DNA from: CAZBZG01 sp964496245
Lineage (GTDB): Bacteria; Planctomycetota; SZUA-567
Direction: 5' to 3'
Length of the DNA stretch: 9,717 bases
Assembly (NCBI GenBank): GCA_964496245.1
Contig: CAZBZG010000185.1
Location: 1 to 9,717, forward strand
This document shows positions 5,385 to 9,717 of this stretch, in pieces. Both the position numbers and the translations under genes were made by a program. The notes below the pieces were generated by a model, which saw only the letters and a program-made list of their open reading frames with translations, had not been told where the DNA came from and made no database searches. Position 1 is the stretch's first letter. Every line of letters starts with the position of its first letter.

Positions 5385-6776
5385 TCACTTGTCCAGGGGG
5401 TGATTTTCGGGTTCGAGCCACTTCTTGTTGGCGTCGTACCAGATCATCCAAGCCTCGACGTCCGGGCTGCCGTCCTTCTTCCGGAACGGCTCCTGCGCGG
5501 TCAGGAACTGCAGGCTCTTCTCGCACTCCTCGACCATCTGCACCCAACCCGCCTCGGTCAACGCTTCCAGGGTGGCGACCAGCCCGGTCACGATCTTCTG
5601 CCGGTCGAACTCGCGGGTCCACATGCCCAGGCTCTGCAGGGCAGACCCTACGAGGATCTCGGGCGTGCCCTTGGTCTTGAGCAGCCAGATGTAGTGGTCG
5701 GCGATCTTTTCCACGGTCTCCTGGTGCTTCTTGGGGTTGCTGCGCAACGTCCAGAAGACCTTCATCAGCCCCTTGCTGAGCGTATCGTATGTGCCGAAAT
5801 TCCAGCCTTTGTCCTTGGTTGGCTTGGCCGCGCTCAGAAACGTCTCCACGATCTCGTCGTCAGGTACGTGCGCCAGTGCGCGCACCGCAGCCTGGACCTC
5901 GGCGTCCGTCCCGTATCCGCCCTCCTTGCGCATCAGGCCCAACAGGAGATCGCGCGCATTCTTGTCGTTCGCAAGCAGACCGGGGTCCCTGGCCACCAGC
6001 TGGCCGAGCACGCGGATGATCTCGACCCGTTGCTCCGGCCTCATGTCCTCTCGTTTGCTTTTGAGAAGCCGGAAGATCTCGCTCGTCAGCCGCCGGTTGA
6101 CCGATCCGCCCCGGTTGAGATAGTGCTGCAGGCCGCGGAACGCCCCCGCCCGGACGTCCGAGACCTTGCTCTTGAGCCCCTCGGTCAACATGTCCAGGGT
6201 GCCGTCCCTGTCCGGGAACGCCCCGATGGTGGCGATGACCGTTGTCTGCATGCTCGTCGGCAGGTTGGCCCGGCGGCGGTTCTTCCAAATCCGTTCCAGC
6301 GCGGTGAAGGCCTTGTGCGCTTTTACGCCCTCGAACTCGCGCGCCATCTCCGCGATCAGGTGCAGCGCCTTCATGCGCTCGGTCTGAAAGGCCTTGTTCT
6401 CCTCCCCCTCCACGACTGCGATCAGCATGTCGAGCGTATGGGGGCTACCGACGTTGCGTCGGTACAGGGCCACCAGCGCATCGAGCGCCTCCCACCGGAT
6501 CCGCGGGAACTGCTTCTCGTCCCTGGCGATCTCATTCAGGACCTGGACGACCCCAAACTCCTGGAGCAACTCCTTGTCCGCCTGCCGGCCCAATTCGCGG
6601 ATCGCCAGGAGCTGATCCGAGGGGAATCCCTCCTCGATCGTGCGCATCAGCTTGACGAACAGATCGCGTCCCGTGAGTTGCTCTTCGGGCTCGCCCCGCA
6701 GTTCGGCGCTGTGGGCCGCAGCTGCGACGGACAACGATAGGGCCAGCGCACACACAAACAGGATCCGCATCCGCAT
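5385..6776 (-). CDS. Secreted HEAT/armadillo-like repeat protein
   Basis: This 463-aa protein has a Sec signal peptide: MRMRILFVCALALSLSVAA with likely cleavage at AHS-AE near residue 23. The rest is a run of paired helices of HEAT/ARM type, for example SDQLLAIRELGRQADKELLQ (53-72), RIRWEALDALVALYRR (92-107), TLDMLTEGLKSKVSDVRAGAF (193-213) and EVQAAVRALAHVPDDEIVETF (293-313). It ends with EAWMIWYDANKKWL (441-454), resembling the Trp-rich 'WxxWW..N' endings seen in HEAT-repeat proteins of planctomycetes. AAGGAG lies 5-6 nt before the ATG at 6776. A second ATG two codons inside is too far from it. It is probably a periplasmic or envelope scaffold. No catalytic motif is seen and its specific role is unknown. 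It is co-transcribed with the SPOR lipoprotein, 17 bp downstream. Confidence 0.85.
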   Translation of the reverse strand: MRMRILFVCALALSLSVAAAAHSAELRGEPEEQLTGRDLFVKLMRTIEEGFPSDQLLAIRELGRQADKELLQEFGVVQVLNEIARDEKQFPRIRWEALDALVALYRRNVGSPHTLDMLIAVVEGEENKAFQTERMKALHLIAEMAREFEGVKAHKAFTALERIWKNRRRANLPTSMQTTVIATIGAFPDRDGTLDMLTEGLKSKVSDVRAGAFRGLQHYLNRGGSVNRRLTSEIFRLLKSKREDMRPEQRVEIIRVLGQLVARDPGLLANDKNARDLLLGLMRKEGGYGTDAEVQAAVRALAHVPDDEIVETFLSAAKPTKDKGWNFGTYDTLSKGLMKVFWTLRSNPKKHQETVEKIADHYIWLLKTKGTPEILVGSALQSLGMWTREFDRQKIVTGLVATLEALTEAGWVQMVEECEKSLQFLTAQEPFRKKDGSPDVEAWMIWYDANKKWLEPENHPLDK

Positions 6777-6932
6777 GATCTCTCCTTCCGTTCAGGGCTC
6801 GTTGCGTCAATCGGTACGCGGGCACGCGTTGCGCGCCCTGTGAGGTGGCACGGACAAGGCGGACAGAAGTTCCCGCCAAAAAGCGGAGCACGCGGGCACG
6901 TTCTGTCCCGTCCCCGCACGTCGGGCGTACGG
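6777..6932. other. 156-bp spacer between kinase and HEAT-repeat genes
   Basis: It contains two exact copies of ACGCGGGCACG (6816-6826 and 6890-6900) and an inverted pair GGACAGAA/TTCTGTCC (6861-6868 and 6901-6908). No T-tailed hairpin for the kinase operon and no convincing -35/-10 pair for the HEAT gene is visible, so it is unclear whether transcription stops here. AAGGAG at its left end serves the HEAT-repeat gene. Confidence 0.5.
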
Positions 6933-8177
6933 TCAGCCTCCCGTCAGCAGGCGGTAGGCCAGCACGCCCAGCGTCACCACAAGCGCGCCGCACAGGCCGG
7001 CCACGGCGATGGTCAGCATGCGCACCTGGCGGCGCAGCGTCTTCTCCCGCTCCAGCAGGTCCTCGACAGAGCGTCCGCCCCGCGCGAGGATGCGCAGCAT
7101 GTCGCCCTTGGGCGAAGTCTCCTCGCCCGGGGGCTGCTGTTCGAGGCGCAGGATTTCCAGATCCTCAAACAGTTCCGCAAAGGACTGATGTCGCTTCTCC
7201 CGATCCTTGGCCATCAGCTTCTCGGCCAGTTCGATGGCCCGATCGGGAAGGTCCGAACACGCGCGGCGCAGCGGCGGCGCCGTGTCCTTGATGTGCGCCT
7301 CCATGACGTCCGATCCGCTGCCCCCGAACGGCGGCTCGCCGCTCAACATGTGGTAGAGGGTGGCGCCGAGCGAATACAGGTCCGTGCGGAAGTCCAGGTC
7401 CTTCTCGCCCAGCGCCGCTTCGGGCGAGATGTAGTCGGGCGTACCCAGCACCTCGCCGTCGCTCGAGAGCACCGAGTCGAGCGAACTCTTCACGAATCCG
7501 AAATCCCCCAGCTTGGCCACGCCGCTCATGGTCAACATGATGTTGCCGGGCTTGACGTCCCGGTGCACGATGCCCCGCTGGTGCAGGTACTGGAGCGCCC
7601 GCGTGACCTGGAAGACGATATCCAGGGCCTCCAGGAGTTCCATGCTGCCGTCGCGGTCCAGCTTGTCTTCCACCGTCTCGCCGTCCACGTACTCCATGGA
7701 ATAGTAGAGGGTGTTCTTGTGCCGGCCGACGTCGAAGACCTGCACGAGGTTCGTGTGGCTCAACCGACCGACCAGCCGGGCCTCGACCAAGAACCGCTTG
7801 CGGAATTCGTCGTCCTCGACCCACTTCTCGTGCAGAACCTTGAGGGCCACGATGCGCCCCATGCTCACCTGCCGCGCCTTGTAGACGACGCCCAGTCCGC
7901 CCTCCCCCAGGCGTCCCATGATCAGGTAGCCGCCGATGCGCTCGCCGCGCGTCTGCGCATCCCGGGTGAGGCGCTCGCGGGCCTTGTAGATGGCCCACAC
8001 CTCCTCGGCCTTGATCAGACCCCGTTCGAGGAGCACGTCCTCGATCTCCCGCTCGGGGCGGCCGGCCAGCACTTCCTGTTCGATCACCGAGCGCGCCGTC
8101 TCGAGCGCCTCCCGGGAGATGATCTTGTGCGCGATCGCCAGGGTCGCGAAATCGAGTTCGCCATCGTTGTCGGGCAT
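6933..8177 (-). CDS. Tail-anchored Ser/Thr protein kinase (Hanks type)
   Basis: This 414-aa kinase has all catalytic motifs: glycine loop GEGGLGVV (91-98), Lys113 in ALKVL, helix-C Glu132, HRDVKPGN (205-212, catalytic Asp207), DFG (225-227), GTPDYISPE (245-253) and DLYSLG (266-271). It should be active, phosphorylating protein Ser/Thr with ATP. Residues 1-70 form a helical pre-domain with two similar halves (LAIAHKIISREALETA and LLERGLIKAEEVWAIYKA), like the short N-terminal helix-pair modules of PVC and deltaproteobacterial kinases. After the kinase domain comes a charged linker, then one membrane segment (about 387-411, MLTIAVAGLCGALVVTLGVL) and a 3-5 residue tail. It has no PASTA or other outside sensor domain, so sensing must be cytoplasmic or by the N-domain. 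The start at 8177 lies 13 bp after the phosphatase stop, with only a weak AAGG ribosome site, which suggests translational coupling. The frame continues through the N-gap to 8717, but that part is not real coding. Confidence 0.93.
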   Translation of the reverse strand: MPDNDGELDFATLAIAHKIISREALETARSVIEQEVLAGRPEREIEDVLLERGLIKAEEVWAIYKARERLTRDAQTRGERIGGYLIMGRLGEGGLGVVYKARQVSMGRIVALKVLHEKWVEDDEFRKRFLVEARLVGRLSHTNLVQVFDVGRHKNTLYYSMEYVDGETVEDKLDRDGSMELLEALDIVFQVTRALQYLHQRGIVHRDVKPGNIMLTMSGVAKLGDFGFVKSSLDSVLSSDGEVLGTPDYISPEAALGEKDLDFRTDLYSLGATLYHMLSGEPPFGGSGSDVMEAHIKDTAPPLRRACSDLPDRAIELAEKLMAKDREKRHQSFAELFEDLEILRLEQQPPGEETSPKGDMLRILARGGRSVEDLLEREKTLRRQVRMLTIAVAGLCGALVVTLGVLAYRLLTGG

Positions 8178-8190
8178 GCGAAACGCCTTG

Positions 8191-8514
8191 TCACGATCCT
8201 GTGGACGCAGCGGGGTTGTCGGCGGCGCTCTCCCCCCTGCGGCGCGCATACGCGCGCACGCACTCTTCCTGACTCGGATCTTCGATCGACCCAGGACGGA
8301 TCCGCCGCACCGACTCGATGGCTTCCTCCGGGTCCTCTCCGATGTAGACCAGATAGCAGGCCAGCAGGGTTCCCGTCCGTCCCAGACCGGCCCCGCAATG
8401 GGCGACCACGGCCCGCCCCTCCGCGATATGGTGCGCCGCGAATGCGATGAATTGATCCACCTGTTCCTGCCGGGGCGCTGTAAAGTCGACCACCGGCAGA
8501 TGCAGACAGGCCAT
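8191..8514 (-). CDS. DUSP23-like dual-specificity phosphatase, C-terminal part (5' end lost in gap)
   Basis: The 107 visible residues contain the protein tyrosine/dual-specificity phosphatase signature HCGAGLGRTG (39-48), with nucleophile Cys40 and phosphate-binding Arg46. The general-acid Asp10 sits in VVDFTAP, 30 residues before the Cys, as in human DUSP23 (VHZ). RIRPGSIEDPSQEECV (71-86) is the family's conserved C-terminal block. The Met at 8512-8514 touches the Ns. In relatives the equivalent residue is internal ('..LHLPV.DF..P'), so this is not the true start. The missing N-terminal half appears on the other side of the gap at 8531-8701. It should dephosphorylate phospho-Tyr, Ser or Thr proteins in the cytoplasm. 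It ends 13 bp before the kinase gene, so kinase and phosphatase share a transcript. Confidence 0.9.
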   Translation of the reverse strand: MACLHLPVVDFTAPRQEQVDQFIAFAAHHIAEGRAVVAHCGAGLGRTGTLLACYLVYIGEDPEEAIESVRRIRPGSIEDPSQEECVRAYARRRGESAADNPAASTGS

Positions 8515-8524
8515 NNNNNNNNNN
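8515..8524. other. Assembly gap (10 Ns) inside the phosphatase gene
   Basis: Ten consecutive Ns. The two flanking pieces of the phosphatase are in different frames if the gap is taken as exactly 10 bases, so the stated length is probably a placeholder. Comparison with DUSP23-like proteins suggests that about 20 residues are missing or garbled around it. Confidence 0.95.
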
Positions 8525-8530
8525 CCTCCC

Positions 8531-8701
8531 TCACGCCGACGCGGTATACCGCGCGATGGCGTCGGACAGGCGCTTCAGCACCACGGCGCCGACGCCCTCC
8601 TTCTCGAGCCGCCACAGATCTTCCTCCAGCGAAGCCCCCTGCCCGAGCCGTCCCATCCCGGCCAGCTTCTTGGGAATCACGAAGGAGAAATTGTGCGGCA
8701 T
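8531..8701 (-). CDS. DUSP23-like phosphatase, N-terminal fragment
   Basis: This frame gives 56 residues and ends in TGA close to the gap. MPHNFSFVIPKKLAGMGRLG (1-20) matches the DUSP23 N-terminus (human: NFSWVLPGRLAGLALP), and ASLEEDLWRLEKEGVGAVV (23-41) matches the next helix and strand. The family then expects 'SLTE...', but the sequence reads LKRLSDAIARYTASA and stops, so about the last 50 bases before the gap look unrelated. I read it as the 5' half of the gene whose 3' half is 8191-8514, with a faulty contig end. A genuine short protein or a broken gene is the alternative. The ATG at 8701 has GAGAGG about 5 nt upstream and lies 22 bp after the stop of the Minf_1886-family gene. Confidence 0.75.
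   Translation of the reverse strand: MPHNFSFVIPKKLAGMGRLGQGASLEEDLWRLEKEGVGAVVLKRLSDAIARYTASA
8536..8565. repeat. Inverted repeat and 12-bp palindrome at the contig end
   Basis: CCGACGC (8536-8542) and GCGTCGG (8559-8565) are inverted around a loop that contains the perfect palindrome GCGGTATACCGC (8541-8552, overlapping the left arm). It lies 12 bp from the N-gap, inside the stretch that no longer resembles the phosphatase. A fold-back structure here may be an assembly artefact or the reason the assembly broke. Confidence 0.6.
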
Positions 8702-8723
8702 ACGCGCCTCTCGTCAAGGGCCC

Positions 8724-9149
8724 TTATGATCTGCCCCACGGATCGAAGGCCGCTTCGAAGTCGAATCCATTCGCAAAATCCTCCCGTGTGTCGGACGGAC
8801 GCCTGCGCCACTGCAACTCTTCGTCCTCCACCATGAGAAAGACGATCTCCCCGACGTCCTCAGTCCGCTGCACCCCCCAGCTCTCAAGCACCCGAGGCGC
8901 CAGTAGTCCCCAGCGCTCGCGGGCCAGCCGTCGGAACCCGGCGAGCAACTCCTTTCCGCTGACGTGGAACATGCCACCTTGTTCCTCCCGGGAACTCCCC
9001 GGAGCGTCCTCGGGTTTGAGCACGCCCTTCTTGATCCACTCGACCGTCTGCCCGATCGCCTTGGACACGAAGAGAAAGGCCTCGGGGCTGTAGCGGCCGT
9101 CCTGAGCCGCAATCGAACGCATGCGATCAAGCTGATCCTTTGCGCTCAT
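8724..9149 (-). CDS. Minf_1886-family conserved protein (Verrucomicrobia/Planctomycetes)
   Basis: This 141-aa protein matches the Minf_1886 family (TIGR04138). Its blocks are YSPEAFLFVSKAIGQTVEWI (20-39), FHVSGKELLAGFRRLARERWG (61-81), LESWGVQRTEDVGEIVFLMVE (88-108) and SDTREDFANGFDFEAAF (119-135). The usual length is about 130-150 aa, so it is complete. Its biochemical function is unknown, with no catalytic motif, signal peptide or membrane segment. GGAGGAG lies 7 nt before the ATG at 9149. A GTG 18 bp further out (9167) has no such site. The start overlaps the end of the PSP1 gene by 23 bp in another frame, indicating translational coupling. The next gene (phosphatase) begins 22 bp downstream. 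Confidence 0.88.
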   Translation of the reverse strand: MSAKDQLDRMRSIAAQDGRYSPEAFLFVSKAIGQTVEWIKKGVLKPEDAPGSSREEQGGMFHVSGKELLAGFRRLARERWGLLAPRVLESWGVQRTEDVGEIVFLMVEDEELQWRRRPSDTREDFANGFDFEAAFDPWGRS

Positions 9150-9717
9150 CCTTTGACTCCTCCGCACGATCAGCCGCGGGCGGCGGGGCGGAAGGTTCCC
9201 CCCCCTTCTCCTTTTGCTTGTCGTCCGCCTGATCGGAGCCGCGCTCCCAGCGTCCCCGCGCGCTCTTGCGCCGGACCTCGACGATCTCGGACGCGTGGAC
9301 CACCTCCCGGTCGCCGCCGGGTATCGCGATGGTCACCTGCTCTTTCAGGAGGTTCTGATCGACCACCTCCCCTTCCATCTGGGGCGTCACCACCCACGAC
9401 CCCTTGTTGGGCAGGTCTTTGCGCAATTGCTCGTAGACCTTGTCTTCGAAGCGGAGACAGCACATGAGGCGTCCGCAGTGCCCGGAGATCTTTGAGGGAT
9501 CCAGCGTCGTCTTCTGCGTCTTGGCCATCCGCATGGTCACCGGCTCCATGTTGCGGATGAACGTGCGGCAGCACAGTTCGCGGCCGCAATGGCCGTAGTC
9601 GGCGAGCAGGCGCGACTCGTCGCGCACGCCGATCTGGCGCATCTCGATGCGCGTGCGGTAGCGCCGGGCCAGATCCCGGACGAGGCCGCGGAAGTCCACC
9701 CGGCCGTCGGCCACAAA
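9127..9717 (-). CDS. PSP1-domain protein (RicT/YaaT-like), N-terminus outside window
   Basis: The last 196 residues are visible and the gene runs off the right edge. The PSP1 C-terminal domain is clear: DFRGLVRDLARRYRTRIEMR (8-27), QIGVRDESRLLADYGHCGRE (28-47), GHCGRELCC (42-50) and GHCGRLMCCLRFE (79-91), then YEQLRKDLPNKGSWV. The cysteines Cys44, 49, 50, 81, 86 and 87 correspond to the conserved Cys cluster of RicT (YaaT). In Bacillus that protein works with RicA and RicF in an Fe-S-containing complex affecting RNase Y and phosphorelay control. A basic and acidic low-complexity tail (150-196) follows. In this frame the codon at 9712-9714 is GTG, but it is internal to the family alignment and is not taken as the start. 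It is the first visible gene of the operon running to the kinase. Confidence 0.9.
   Translation of the reverse strand, partial: FVADGRVDFRGLVRDLARRYRTRIEMRQIGVRDESRLLADYGHCGRELCCRTFIRNMEPVTMRMAKTQKTTLDPSKISGHCGRLMCCLRFEDKVYEQLRKDLPNKGSWVVTPQMEGEVVDQNLLKEQVTIAIPGGDREVVHASEIVEVRRKSARGRWERGSDQADDKQKEKGGEPSAPPPAADRAEESKDERKGSA

Noticed and set aside
5400..6740. Plus-strand open frame of 446 codons opposite the HEAT-repeat gene
   Set aside because: It lies wholly antisense to a protein with a signal peptide and repeats, and has shadow-type composition.
6840..8450. Plus-strand open frame of 536 codons opposite the kinase
   Set aside because: It is antisense to a kinase with every catalytic motif intact. 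No domain is recognisable.
8178..8717. Upstream extension of the kinase frame through the N-gap
   Set aside because: The extension runs through Ns and overlaps the phosphatase in another frame. The ATG at 8177 begins the conserved N-terminal module.
9150..9167. GTG start 18 bp upstream for the Minf_1886-family gene
   Set aside because: GGAGGAG is placed 7 nt before the ATG at 9149, and family members begin near that Met.

Overview
This window is GC-rich bacterial chromosome. It is almost entirely minus-strand coding, with one small plus-strand gene at the left end. The best taxonomic clue is the 141-aa protein at 8724-9149. It matches the Minf_1886 family (TIGR04138), which is known mainly from Verrucomicrobia and Planctomycetes. 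Together with a tail-anchored Ser/Thr kinase, a HEAT-repeat secreted protein and a Gfo/Idh/MocA oxidoreductase paired with a sugar isomerase, it points to the PVC superphylum or a nearby candidate phylum (Planctomycetota, Lentisphaerota or Hydrogenedentota are plausible). A run of 10 Ns at 8515-8524 indicates a scaffolded draft assembly, probably a metagenome bin. This placement is inference.

Layout from left to right. (1) 1-433: a perfect hairpin (22-43) and a plus-strand STAS-domain protein. (2) 475-1669: two tandem paralogous type IV pilin/pseudopilin genes on the minus strand, separated by a strong rho-independent terminator. (3) 1670-2124: a 455-bp gene-free stretch. It holds a sigma-54-like promoter candidate, an upstream dyad and the terminator of the next operon. 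(4) 2125-4355: a two-gene sugar operon, with the Gfo/Idh/MocA oxidoreductase transcribed first and the TIM-barrel isomerase second, preceded by a perfect TTGACA -35 box. (5) 4537-6776: a two-gene envelope operon, a secreted HEAT-like repeat protein followed by a TPR+SPOR lipoprotein. (6) 6933-9717: a four-gene operon of a PSP1/RicT-like protein (cut by the window edge), the Minf_1886-family protein, a DUSP23-like protein phosphatase (interrupted by the assembly gap) and a membrane-anchored Ser/Thr protein kinase.

How the genes may work together. Region 6 looks like a reversible protein-phosphorylation module (kinase plus phosphatase) attached to two conserved housekeeping-type genes. Region 5 encodes two exported proteins, one with a peptidoglycan-binding-type SPOR domain, and probably serves the cell envelope. 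Region 4 is a typical carbohydrate oxidation/isomerisation pair. Region 2 has no assembly ATPase, platform protein or prepilin peptidase nearby, so these pilins must use machinery encoded elsewhere. I see no tRNA, rRNA, CRISPR array, transposase or phage gene. I do not see a clear previously undescribed system. The items most worth checking are the sigma-54-like control region of the pilins, the kinase/phosphatase operon and the phosphatase broken by the gap.
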